In this document: in pieces, positions 8,281 through 16,324 of the stretch
How positions within the stretch are numbered: position 1 is the first letter of the stretch
Layout of the letters: the number at the start of each line of letters is the position of its first letter
Source of the DNA: CBDFKB01 sp965248715
GTDB taxonomy: Bacteria; Pseudomonadota; Alphaproteobacteria; Rhizobiales; Rhizobiaceae
DNA: 54,825 bases
Reading direction: 5' to 3'
Assembly (NCBI GenBank): GCA_965248715.1
Contig: CBDFKB010000003.1
Span: 1-54,825 of the forward strand
Position numbers and translations under genes: made by a program
The notes under the pieces: model-generated
The model's database searches: none
What the model was told of the DNA's origin: nothing
Seen by the model: only the letters and a program-made list of their open reading frames with translations

Positions 8281-8383
8281 AGGGATCTGTACTCTATATT
8301 TATACGCAATGGTGATTTTACAGTCTTTGGCGGCCGTAGTATGATTGGCTGGACTGTCACCACACAAAGCCGGAGCGTGATGG

Positions 8384-9055
8384 ATGATTTTGCCAACCAA
8401 GATTGCGCAAGAATTATGCCGGTGGATGCTGCTTGCCTGCACGATGATGTATTTTGGCCAGCCGGCGCTTGCTTCCAGCAATGAGGCCAAGCGGGTACAG
8501 CAAACCATCGAGAGCGCGGAACCGCAACCATTGGGTGGGCCATGGATTGCCGGCTCGTATTCCTATTCTGATGAAATGGGTGGTTTTCGAATTCTCGATG
8601 TTAGTGGCGCCGGCACGGTGAACGATCCGGTAGTGCTGGTACAGGAATTCCTCGAAGCGCGACCGGTCACCCTGGTGATCCGCGCGATTTCGATAATCGA
8701 ACCTTTTGGCATGGCCAATTTGTATGCAAACGGCTTCCTGCATATGCGGCTTGTCACACTAAACCAAAGCGGCATCGGCTGGACAGCGTTCGATCTTGAA
8801 CTGCAAGAAGAACTGAGCGAACCGTCAACCTATGGTGACGGTCTATCGTTCGATCAGCGCAAAACAGCCTCGACCTATGTCGCATCCGACCGGTTTGCAC
8901 GTTTCGACCAGGATTTCGAACCCTTCGACCGGCTATCCTTCGCGCAAGGCCAAGTCGACCCGTTTGGCCGGGCGACATTTGGCTTCCTGATTACCGATTT
9001 TACCCCACGCGATCGTTTTTTCTTGGTGCAAGATCCAAAAGTGCCGGCGTTTTAA
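8384..9055 (+). CDS. Exported protein of unknown function
   Basis: A 223-residue protein with an N-terminal signal peptide (basic start, hydrophobic WMLLACTMMYFG, cleavage near ALA-S at about residue 31). The mature part has aromatic-rich beta-type stretches (GSYSYSDEMGGFRILDVSG; DRFARFDQDFEPFDRLSF) and no Cys after the signal, so it is probably soluble periplasmic or surface-associated. I know similar uncharacterised proteins from Rhizobiales but no function. It follows the CinA-like gene by 103 bases. Confidence 0.75.
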   Translation: MILPTKIAQELCRWMLLACTMMYFGQPALASSNEAKRVQQTIESAEPQPLGGPWIAGSYSYSDEMGGFRILDVSGAGTVNDPVVLVQEFLEARPVTLVIRAISIIEPFGMANLYANGFLHMRLVTLNQSGIGWTAFDLELQEELSEPSTYGDGLSFDQRKTASTYVASDRFARFDQDFEPFDRLSFAQGQVDPFGRATFGFLITDFTPRDRFFLVQDPKVPAF

Positions 9056-9116
9056 ATACATCTAAACTGTCGTACTTGTGATCGGGTGCACGTTTAACCA
9101 AGGCTGCGGATTAGAG

Positions 9117-9222
9117 CTAGCGCTTGTCACCAAGCGTAGGATTTGCTTCGTCGCGCTATCTCTTCGTTTATGCATGTCATTTTTCCCAAAACCGGCACCC
9201 ACTTTTGGGTGACACGGCCTAG
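9117..9222 (-). repeat. RIME-like intergenic repeat
   Basis: A 106-bp copy read on the minus strand, with CTAG at both ends. The head is type I (TGTCACCCAAAAGTGGGTGCCGG then TTTTGGG split by the loop) and the tail hairpin comes from GCGACGAAGC and GCGCTTGTCACCAAGCG. It lies between the exported protein gene and the convergent retropepsin gene. Confidence 0.85.
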
Positions 9223-9287
9223 CGGCCTTTTGATAAAATGGAAATCAGGCTCTAATTCCAACGGTCCCCACCTATCGCGCAAGAGCG

Positions 9288-9992
9288 CTAATCGGTCAGA
9301 ATTAGACGGTCGCCGCGTATTTCAAACCCGTTCAGTGTATCGAGAAAGTTCATCCCGAGCAGATTGCCATCGAGCGCCCTGTCCTGCGCAACAAGCACGC
9401 CAACCGGTTTGCGAACAATGTCGCCGATTTTCAGCTGGTCAAGGCGGGCTGGCGCGGCAAAGGCGTTTCCGTTTGCAGTCGACACACGGGTGGTAAATCG
9501 CAAAGCCTCCACATCAATCCCGGCACGTTCAGCGCTTTGCCGGGTCAATACTACCATGCTGGCTCCGGTATCGATTAGGAACCCGGCATTAGCGCCATTG
9601 GCCTGGCCGTGCACCATAAAATGCCCGTTTAAATTCTTGTATAAGACGATCCGGGTCCGGCCATCAGCACCTATATCCGAAATCGGGCTGCCAGGTACAA
9701 TGCCGCCGCTCATGCGGGCGGCGAAATCCTGTAATTCGAAGCGGTACAGATATCCAGCCATCAACATCAAGATGACCACCAGCCAGATCATTCCATTGCG
9801 TGCCATTTCGGTCAGCCGTTCGCCGGAATTTAGGATCGACACCGCGATCAGCGCTGTCCAAATGCTCAAATAGGCGATCGACGCAAACTTGCCGCTTGCC
9901 ATACCCCCGACCATTTGGTCGTCATCATTGATGATCAGCAAAATACAGACGATGCCGATTATTCCGATCAGGATCCAGAAAAGCCGTCCCAT
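9288..9992 (-). CDS. Membrane-anchored retropepsin-like aspartic protease (TIGR02281 type)
   Basis: A 234-residue protein with three hydrophobic segments in the first 90 residues (WILIGIIGIVCILLII and two more), then a retropepsin domain. The catalytic motif is FLIDTGASMVVLT, and the downstream flap and LLGMNFLDTLNGFEIRGDRLIL block is typical of the clan AA family seen in alphaproteobacteria. The protease domain would be periplasmic. It is the last of three minus-strand genes; its ATG is 5 bases after the DUF1289 stop, which supports co-transcription. Substrate unknown. Confidence 0.88.
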   Translation of the reverse strand: MGRLFWILIGIIGIVCILLIINDDDQMVGGMASGKFASIAYLSIWTALIAVSILNSGERLTEMARNGMIWLVVILMLMAGYLYRFELQDFAARMSGGIVPGSPISDIGADGRTRIVLYKNLNGHFMVHGQANGANAGFLIDTGASMVVLTRQSAERAGIDVEALRFTTRVSTANGNAFAAPARLDQLKIGDIVRKPVGVLVAQDRALDGNLLGMNFLDTLNGFEIRGDRLILTD

Positions 9993-9997
9993 GGGCT

Positions 9998-10228
9998 CTA
10001 AAATGTCTGCGGTGTGTGATTGCGGCGCATGCGGCTGCGTTTGGTCACACGGCGCGGCCGCCGCTCGACGGTTTCTAACCGTGCAGGTAATTGGTCGAGC
10101 ACAGCCTGTTTCTCAATCTCGCCCAAATTCATCCAGCTTGCTATTTCGTCACGGGTGCGCCCGCATCCGTAGCAATAGCCAGAATTAAGATCGATTGAGC
10201 ACACCAATATGCAGGGCGATTGGGTCAT
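9998..10228 (-). CDS. DUF1289 small Cys-rich protein
   Basis: A 76-residue protein with the DUF1289 pattern SPCILVCSIDLNSGYCYGCG followed by RTRDEIASW and a basic C-terminus. The four cysteines probably bind a metal or Fe-S cluster; the function of the family is not established. I chose the ATG at 10228 so the protein starts MTQSPC as usual for the family; a longer frame to 10291 adds 21 unrelated residues. It lies between a histidine kinase and a retropepsin-like gene on the same strand. Confidence 0.85.
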   Translation of the reverse strand: MTQSPCILVCSIDLNSGYCYGCGRTRDEIASWMNLGEIEKQAVLDQLPARLETVERRPRRVTKRSRMRRNHTPQTF

Positions 10229-10331
10229 GCAACGGAAACCTGTGTGCAACGGAAACGTTGATTGGAACGCTTTGGAGAACCGTAAATACATGTATGGGAA
10301 TTGGCAGGGGGAAACTCAATGACGATCCGCG

Positions 10332-11954
10332 TCATTTCTGCCCAGCGGCTGCGGCAAGTGCCGCGCCGCGCGCCTGGTCAATGGATCTGCCGAGGCCGGA
10401 ATTGGCTCGTTTTGGCACCGATGCGGTTCCCGGCACCGGCAGCATTGCTTCCAACACCCGGTTTCTAGGAAAACTCACAGTGACCACGGTACCTTGGCGC
10501 AATTTGGAGGACAAATCGAACCGGCCGCCGTGCATTTTGACCAGTTCCTGGACAATCGGCAGGCCCAATCCGGTGCCTTGTTCTGCGCTTTTGATTGCGA
10601 TCGCGCCTTGCCCGAACGAAGACAGCACCACCGGAATTTCCTCTTCGGAAATGCCAGGCCCGTTATCCTTGACTTGCAGGTACTGGCCACCCGAACGGGT
10701 CCATCCGACCTTGAACCATATCGAACCGTTGTTCGGGGTGAATTTCACCGCATTCGACAACAAATTGATCATGACCTGGCGCACCGCGCGTTCGTCGGCC
10801 CAAATCTGCGGCAAGTTATCCTCGTATTGAGTAATCAACCGGATATCCTTGGCGCGGATTTTTAGTTGCAACATCCCGCTTGCCTGTTCGGCCACATGAA
10901 CCAACTTGACCGCTTCCTCAGCAAATTCGTAGCGCCCAGCCTCGACCCTCGACAGGTCGAGGATTTCGTTGATGACGTTCAGCAAATGGGCGCCTGAGGC
11001 ATGAATGTCGCTGACATATTCCTTATATAGTTTGTTACCAATCGGCCCCATGGCCTCGGTTTTGATCACCTCGGAAAAACCCAAAATCGCGTTGAGTGGC
11101 GTTCTCAGTTCATGGCTCATGGTTGCCAAAAATCGCGATTTCGCCAGGTTGGCGTCTTCGGCGCGGCGCCGCGCTTCCTCGGAAAACGCCTTGGCGGTTT
11201 CCAGCTCGGAGATGAAATTGTCCTTCTCGGCCTGGTACTCAAGCATCGAGACCATCGACAAATTTAGTCGCTGGGCGATGTAGAAAAAGAATGCCAGGGC
11301 ACCGATTAAGATCACGCCCATTGCGATCGGCGCCGGTTCCGCCATCAAGAACAATCGCCCGCAATGCCACAAAACCGCCGGCAAGGTCACGATCAAACTT
11401 CCGGCTCGCATGTTGTAACTCAGCATGCTGGTGATCGCGATCAGCACCAACAGCGCCGCAAACTGCATGATCGGGTAGGTATTGTCGCCGCCGCAATCGT
11501 TGCAGCGATATATCGCGAACAGCAGCCAACTGCCGGCGATCATCAATTGCGCGAGCACAAATATCCTGCGCCAGCCGGATACTTCGAACTCGTCGTCCTG
11601 TCGTTCACGCAGATATCGGTGGCAAAAAACCAGCAACAGCGCATAGGCGCCAACGGTCATAGTAAACCAAACCACCGCCGGATAGGTGCCGATCCAATTT
11701 GCCGCCACAACCGCAATCATTAATACGAAAATTGGCAATGCATAGGCGGCATTGAGGTGATTTATGGCGAAATTTTCGGTCAACTCGCGTTCAAAAGCAA
11801 TCTTTCCGCTTTTTCCTGACGCCAATTGCCGGCGCAGATCTTCGACCGTGCGCATGGCATCGCTCCGCTTCCTGCGGACAGGACGTTCGACGATATTTTT
11901 GTCAGCCGTCATAGACGCTTTTTCGGGCATGGCGCGACGATGCAATGGAAACAC
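10332..11954 (-). CDS. PleC/DivJ/PdhS-like sensor histidine kinase
   Basis: A 540-residue hybrid-free kinase. The N-terminal part has about six membrane helices (residues about 70-230, including LPIFVLMIAVVAANWIG and GVILIGALAFFFYIAQRL), followed by a coiled-coil linker. The HisKA box (FLATMSHELRTPLNAILGFS) and HATPase motifs (NLLSNAVKFTP, DNGPGI, GTGLGLPIVQELV) follow. The HELRTPLNAILGFSEVI sequence is a hallmark of kinases that act on the DivK/PleD cell-cycle pathway. No receiver domain is present. The start is uncertain: GTG at 11954, or ATG at 11930 or 11912. Confidence 0.9.
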   Translation of the reverse strand: MFPLHRRAMPEKASMTADKNIVERPVRRKRSDAMRTVEDLRRQLASGKSGKIAFERELTENFAINHLNAAYALPIFVLMIAVVAANWIGTYPAVVWFTMTVGAYALLLVFCHRYLRERQDDEFEVSGWRRIFVLAQLMIAGSWLLFAIYRCNDCGGDNTYPIMQFAALLVLIAITSMLSYNMRAGSLIVTLPAVLWHCGRLFLMAEPAPIAMGVILIGALAFFFYIAQRLNLSMVSMLEYQAEKDNFISELETAKAFSEEARRRAEDANLAKSRFLATMSHELRTPLNAILGFSEVIKTEAMGPIGNKLYKEYVSDIHASGAHLLNVINEILDLSRVEAGRYEFAEEAVKLVHVAEQASGMLQLKIRAKDIRLITQYEDNLPQIWADERAVRQVMINLLSNAVKFTPNNGSIWFKVGWTRSGGQYLQVKDNGPGISEEEIPVVLSSFGQGAIAIKSAEQGTGLGLPIVQELVKMHGGRFDLSSKLRQGTVVTVSFPRNRVLEAMLPVPGTASVPKRANSGLGRSIDQARGAALAAAAGQK

Positions 11955-12024
11955 AATAGAAAGTTGATAGAATGTGACATGAATTCGTTAACATGCTGTT
12001 AGGCATTTTTGATTCGGAAACCCG

Positions 12025-12615
12025 ATGGCACGCATTTCTTACCGGCGCCGGCGCCGGTTTGGTCGGTTGGCGGACCTGACCATTGCCTTGGCGATGTTGG
12101 GGGTCCTGGCGGTTGTTGCGGTATGGATCACAGGCATGAACGCCGCCGAAGTTTCCGGCGAGGCCCATATTGTCGACGGCGACACGGTGGTGATCGATGG
12201 GATCCGGATCCGTCTCGAGGGCATTGATGCGCCGGAATTCGATCAGATCTGCCACAATTCACAGGAACTGGAATATCCTTGTGGGCGCAGCGCCCTGGCG
12301 CATCTCAAATCCTTGTCGAAGGGCCGGCCTATGCGTTGCGAAGGCTGGCAACACGACCGTTATGACCGGCTGCTGGCGATCTGCAAATCCGGCGGCAGCG
12401 ATCTTAACGCAGCCATGGTGCGCAGCGGTTGGGCGTTATCGTTTGGCCAGTACGGCCCCCATGAAAATCGTGCCAGACGGGAGGGTATCGGTGTGTGGCA
12501 AGGCACATTTGAGCGTCCATCCAGTTGGCGCCATATACAGGGCAAGGCGCACGAAATCGGACATGGCGGTATTGGCATGCTGGTTTCGACCTTGCGCAGC
12601 TTGATCCGGCTGTGA
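12025..12615 (+). CDS. Staphylococcal-nuclease-like protein with N-terminal anchor
   Basis: A 196-residue SNase-fold protein. One hydrophobic segment (residues about 18-37) serves as anchor or signal. The nuclease domain has IVDGDTVVIDGIRIRLEGID and APE, with candidate catalytic Arg63 and Glu71 and a later Arg115 (HDRYDRLLA), the three positions used by the family. The enzyme would degrade nucleic acid in the periplasm with a metal ion. It is divergent from the histidine kinase and 37 bases ahead of the GST gene. Confidence 0.88.
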   Translation: MARISYRRRRRFGRLADLTIALAMLGVLAVVAVWITGMNAAEVSGEAHIVDGDTVVIDGIRIRLEGIDAPEFDQICHNSQELEYPCGRSALAHLKSLSKGRPMRCEGWQHDRYDRLLAICKSGGSDLNAAMVRSGWALSFGQYGPHENRARREGIGVWQGTFERPSSWRHIQGKAHEIGHGGIGMLVSTLRSLIRL

Positions 12616-12652
12616 GCAAAGGAATAATCAAACAGATCGCTGGAGAATTGAC

Positions 12653-13264
12653 ATGAAACTTTACGATGCCGGTCGGGCGCCAAATCCAAGGCGGGTGAAA
12701 ATATTCCTGGCCGAGAAGGGTATCGCAATTGAGACCGTGCAATTCGACATCAATAAGCTGGAACAATATTCCGCAGAAATTACCAAAATCAACCCGATGA
12801 ACCGGTTGCCAATATTGGAACTGGACAATGGGGCGCATATTTCCGAATCGGTGGCCATTTGCCGCTATTTCGAGGAAATCCAACCCGACCCACCATTGAT
12901 GGGCATTGGCGCCGAAGATAAAGCAATCGTTGAAATGTGGAGCAGGCGCACCGAACTTAATTTCCTCATGCCAGTGGCATTCGCGTTCCGCCATCTGCAC
13001 CCGGCGATGCGCGAAATGGAAAAGCCCCAGATCGCCGAATGGGGCGAAGCCAACAAATCAAGGGCGGCGGACTTTTTACCGGTCCTCAACCAACAATTGG
13101 CGCAAGTACCGTTTGTCGCCGGCGAACGCTTTACCATCGCCGATATCACCGCGTTTATCACCTGCCAGTTCATGAAGCCGGCCCGCATCACGATGCCGGA
13201 AGAGCTGGCCAATGTGGCACGCTGGTTTGCTGAAATCGGTGGGCGACCAAGCATGGCATATTGA
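12653..13264 (+). CDS. Glutathione S-transferase family protein
   Basis: A 203-residue GST: N-terminal thioredoxin fold (MKLYDAGRAPNPRRVKIFLA; NPMNRLPILEL with the cis-proline; ESVAICRYFEE) and an all-helical C-terminal half with FTIADITAFI (N-capping box). Probably cytosolic; substrate unknown. It is followed 3 bases later by the uracil-DNA-glycosylase-like gene, so the two are likely translated from one message. Confidence 0.9.
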   Translation: MKLYDAGRAPNPRRVKIFLAEKGIAIETVQFDINKLEQYSAEITKINPMNRLPILELDNGAHISESVAICRYFEEIQPDPPLMGIGAEDKAIVEMWSRRTELNFLMPVAFAFRHLHPAMREMEKPQIAEWGEANKSRAADFLPVLNQQLAQVPFVAGERFTIADITAFITCQFMKPARITMPEELANVARWFAEIGGRPSMAY

Positions 13265-13267
13265 ACC

Positions 13268-13894
13268 ATGGCGGCCGACGTTACCCAGCAAACCGATGCG
13301 CTGGCGGCCGAGATCAGCCAATGTCGGATCTGCGTCGAACAGCCAATGAAAAATCCATTGCCCCATCCACCACGCCCGGTTGCGGTGCTGTCTTCGACCG
13401 CGCGAATTTGCATCTGCGGTCAAGCACCTGGCGTTAGGGTGCATAGGTGCGGGCGCCCATTTGCCGATCCATCCGGCGATCGGCTGCGGCAGTGGTTGGC
13501 GATCGACGAGCAAGCGTTTTACGATGCCAGCAAATTGGCAATCGTGCCCATGGGTTTTTGTTTTCCGGGCCATGACGCCAAGGGTGGCGACCTGCCGCCA
13601 CGGCGAGAGTGTCGTGCAAATTGGCACGACCAAGTATTCGCATCGATGCCCCAGCTCGAACTGCTGATCGCAATCGGCCAGTATGCACAGCACTATTGGC
13701 TGGCCGGCCAGCGCCGAAAAAATTTGACCGAAACAGTATCTGCATGGTGTGAGATTGCTAATATGCCAAACGTACCGATGATCTTCCCCCTGCCCCATCC
13801 TTCGTGGCGCAATAATGCTTGGATCAAGAAAAATCCATGGTTTAACCGTGAGCTTGTGCCAGAACTACAACGCCAAGTGGGCCGGTTGATTTAG
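13268..13894 (+). CDS. Uracil-DNA glycosylase family protein
   Basis: A 208-residue member of the UDG superfamily (single-domain bacterial branch). Motif A is CGQAPGVRVHRCGRPFADPS, and motif B is PLPHPSWRNNAW, with the HPS block that grips the flipped base strand. Expected to act on damaged bases or be an inactive relative; this branch is poorly characterised. No iron-sulfur Cys quartet is evident, though CRIC near the N-terminus and other Cys exist. It starts 3 bases after the GST stop. Confidence 0.82.
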   Translation: MAADVTQQTDALAAEISQCRICVEQPMKNPLPHPPRPVAVLSSTARICICGQAPGVRVHRCGRPFADPSGDRLRQWLAIDEQAFYDASKLAIVPMGFCFPGHDAKGGDLPPRRECRANWHDQVFASMPQLELLIAIGQYAQHYWLAGQRRKNLTETVSAWCEIANMPNVPMIFPLPHPSWRNNAWIKKNPWFNRELVPELQRQVGRLI

Positions 13895-14006
13895 GGCTTG
13901 TTGAGCTTTGTGGTTGTAGTGCCGTCAATAGCTGAACCAGCCGTTCAGCTTGGGTTCAGGCGACGGCTGGCATGTTGGTGAAAATTCGCCAATCTGGAGC
14001 ACAGCA

Positions 14007-14561
14007 ATGAGCCTATTTCGCAAACTAACCGCAGCCACCGCAACCGCTACCATCGCGCTTGGTGCAATCATTCCAGCCGTAACCGCTGAAGCTGGTTCAC
14101 GCCACGGCTCCAGCATCACTATTAACCATGGTGGCGGGCACATGAGATCCGGCCATCGTCGCGGCCACCGTAGCCATCGCCAAAAACGCCGCGGGCATCA
14201 CGGCGGCCACGACGCCGGCGCATTGATTGCGGCTGGAATTTTCGGCCTCGCAGTGGGCGCCATCATCGCCGACAATTCGCGGCGCCGGCATGTCACCACC
14301 CACAATTATGTTCAGCCACGCTATTCGAGCCGGACCCCTCAAGTTTATCGCCAGCCATTGCCTGAAATCAACCCGGGGTATGACGGCTACCAGGGTTCTA
14401 CGATTTCCGATCAACCGCAGGTTCTGACCTACCAGAATTCGGTTTCACCGGAACCGTGGACCCGTGAATGGTATGCCTATTGCAATTCCAAATACCGTTC
14501 GTTTAATTCACAGACCGGCACGTTTCTTGGTTATGACGGGCGCAATCATTTCTGCCAATAA
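14007..14561 (+). CDS. BA14K family exported protein
   Basis: A 184-residue protein with a signal peptide (LTAATATATIALGAIIPAVT, cleavage near AEA), a His/Arg/Gly-rich stretch (residues about 35-70), a glycine-zipper-like hydrophobic segment (AGALIAAGIFGLAVGAIIAD type) and the C-terminal BA14K signature (EWYAYCNSKYRSFNSQTG, then FLGYDGRNHFCQ with paired Cys). BA14K is the Brucella 14-kDa immunoreactive protein; relatives occur across Hyphomicrobiales. The ATG at 14007 is chosen because it begins the signal peptide. Confidence 0.9.
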   Translation: MSLFRKLTAATATATIALGAIIPAVTAEAGSRHGSSITINHGGGHMRSGHRRGHRSHRQKRRGHHGGHDAGALIAAGIFGLAVGAIIADNSRRRHVTTHNYVQPRYSSRTPQVYRQPLPEINPGYDGYQGSTISDQPQVLTYQNSVSPEPWTREWYAYCNSKYRSFNSQTGTFLGYDGRNHFCQ

Positions 14562-14619
14562 TCATCCCGCCCGGCCGGTGTTTGACCTCAACCCAATTGG
14601 CCATTGACAACAAAATGTG

Positions 14620-14667
14620 ATCCCGCGTTGTTCAAAGTGTGCATTTTAACACTTGCAGGCGCGGGAT
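14620..14667 (+). other. Nested inverted repeat (hairpin)
   Basis: ATCCCGCG (14620-14627) pairs with CGCGGGAT (14660-14667), and inside it AAGTGT (14635-14640) pairs with ACACTT (14649-14654). The structure lies between the BA14K gene and the small membrane protein gene. It has no U-run; it may end the BA14K message, protect it, or be an RNA element in the leader of the next gene. Confidence 0.4.
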
Positions 14668-14735
14668 TCGCTACCATTTGAAACACATTGAACCCAACAC
14701 CATGGTTCATCAATGGCTAAAGAAAGGACCACAAA

Positions 14736-14861
14736 TTGACTTTCCCTCGTGATCACACGGAGGATGCATACAATGTAGAAGACCATTCGCCGATCAGCAT
14801 TGTCGCCGTTTCCCTGGCAATGATTGGTGTCGCCCTGGTAGCGATCACCTCCATGCTCTGA
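14736..14861 (+). CDS. 41-residue single-pass membrane protein
   Basis: A short gene starting at TTG (14736) with AAAGGA about 7 bases upstream. The protein has an acidic N-terminal half (MTFPRDHTEDAYNVEDH) and one clean transmembrane helix (SPISIVAVSLAMIGVALVAI) ending MTSML-like at the stop. A strong intrinsic terminator follows 30 bases later (14892-14923), so this is its own short transcription unit or the tail of one. Length, start, helix and terminator together support a real gene. The function is unknown. Confidence 0.6.
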   Translation: MTFPRDHTEDAYNVEDHSPISIVAVSLAMIGVALVAITSML

Positions 14862-14891
14862 CCAGCGAACCTATTCGACCTCCCAAAAAGT

Positions 14892-14923
14892 AGCAGGGTC
14901 CAGTACCCTGCTCTTTTTGTTTT
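14892..14923 (+). terminator. Intrinsic terminator
   Basis: AGCAGGGT - 5 bases - ACCCTGCT, an 8-bp perfect stem, followed by CTTTTTGTTTT. It ends the transcript carrying the 41-residue membrane protein. Confidence 0.85.
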
Positions 14924-14926
14924 GGG

Positions 14927-15027
14927 CTAGCCTTTGTCACCAAGCGTTGTATTCGCTTCGTCGCGCTATCGCTTTGTTTATGCGTGGCACCCAAAACCGG
15001 TGCCCACTTTTGGGTGACACGGCCTAG
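14927..15027 (-). repeat. RIME-like intergenic repeat, supplies a stop codon
   Basis: A 101-bp copy on the minus strand with type I head (GTCACCCAAAAGTGGGCACCGG then TTTTGGG) and CTAG at each end. The last CTAG (15024-15027) contains the TAG stop of the aminotransferase gene, so the element abuts or has trimmed that gene's end. Confidence 0.85.
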
Positions 15028-16169
15028 CATGGCACCCCTTCCGCCGCCTTCTTTAGAGCAATCGACAACGCTTCCTCGAATAGATCGAGATGATGATCAA
15101 GGCCAACACTAACCCTGATACAACGCGATAATGGCGCCACCCCCGGCATGCGTACAAATACGTTTTGGCTGAGGATATGACCCAGCACCGCCTTGGCAAA
15201 ATCCGCATCGCGGCCGCAATCGACGGCAACGAAATTTGTCGCCGACGGCAATGCGGCCAGACCGTTGGCCTGGGCGATCGCGGCGATACGATTGCGGGCG
15301 CGCGCCACCTTCTCGACGGTTTCGCGCAAATATTCCTGATCGCCAAGCGCCGCTAACGCCCCCTTTTGCGCTGGCCGGTTGATGCTGAAATGGTCGCGGA
15401 TTTTGTCGAACGCCTCGATCAATGAGGGTTCGGCCAAACAATAGCCAACCCTGGCGCCGGCCATGCCATAAGCCTTGGAGAAAGTCCGGAACCGCAATAG
15501 ATTTGGCCGCGAAACATCGATCGGCGGCGCCGTGCCGTCGGGCGCAAATTCAACATAGGCCTCGTCCAATACTAAAGTGGTTTGTTGCGGCACCGCTTCA
15601 ATCATTTCGGAGATGGTTTCAGCCGGCCACCAGGTGCCCATCGGATTGTCAGGATTGGCTATGTAGACCAGTTTGGCCCCGACCTCGGCTGACTTATTCA
15701 CCAGATGTTCTGGCATCTCATGGTCGTTGACATAAGGCACCGTGACCAGCTCGCCACCATAGCCAGCGACATGAAACTCAAAAGTCGGATAGCCGCCATA
15801 CGAACTGACCACCCGGTCGCCGGGTTCCAGAAACATCCGGCAGACCAAACCAAGCATGCTGTCGATGCCAGCACCAACCGACACATTTTCCATCGCAACG
15901 CCGTGAAAATTGGCGATTGCCGCCCTAAGGTCCCAATTGGTCGGGTCGCCATATTTCCACGAATAGGGCACTTCCTCTTGCATTGCGCTGATCGCCTTCG
16001 GCGACGGCCCGAACACGTTCTCATTGGCGCCGATGCGGGCGGCGAATTCCATGTGATTGGCCCGCTCAAGGGTCTCAGGCCCAACAAACGGTACTGTTGC
16101 CGGTAGTTGGTTGATCAGATTTCTAAGCCGTTCGTTCATCGACTTCATCCCGCTACGGTTAACGCTCAT
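15024..16169 (-). CDS. Histidinol-phosphate aminotransferase-like PLP enzyme
   Basis: A 381-residue fold-type I aminotransferase close to HisC. Motifs: IGANENVFGPSPKA (substrate loop), ANPDNPMGTW with Asn172, LVLDEAYVEF with Asp202, and the PLP lysine in FRTFSKAYGMAGARVGY (Lys232). Such enzymes make histidinol phosphate, or act on aromatic amino acids when not in a his operon; this one stands alone, so an aromatic or broad-range role is possible. The start may be residue 1, 8 or 11 (three in-frame ATGs). The stop codon lies in a RIME-like repeat. Confidence 0.85.
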   Translation of the reverse strand: MSVNRSGMKSMNERLRNLINQLPATVPFVGPETLERANHMEFAARIGANENVFGPSPKAISAMQEEVPYSWKYGDPTNWDLRAAIANFHGVAMENVSVGAGIDSMLGLVCRMFLEPGDRVVSSYGGYPTFEFHVAGYGGELVTVPYVNDHEMPEHLVNKSAEVGAKLVYIANPDNPMGTWWPAETISEMIEAVPQQTTLVLDEAYVEFAPDGTAPPIDVSRPNLLRFRTFSKAYGMAGARVGYCLAEPSLIEAFDKIRDHFSINRPAQKGALAALGDQEYLRETVEKVARARNRIAAIAQANGLAALPSATNFVAVDCGRDADFAKAVLGHILSQNVFVRMPGVAPLSRCIRVSVGLDHHLDLFEEALSIALKKAAEGVPC

Positions 16170-16324
16170 ATTCCAGCAAGTAGCTTATCTACAATGACCG
16201 GCAGACCCGGTCCATACGCGATTGCCGCTTAGCTACGTTGGCAAAACGGAACAAAACGGGAATTTTTATCGTTTACCACGCCCCCGACACTCGATTTGCG
16301 CCGGGCCGCGTGGCATTGTGACAT

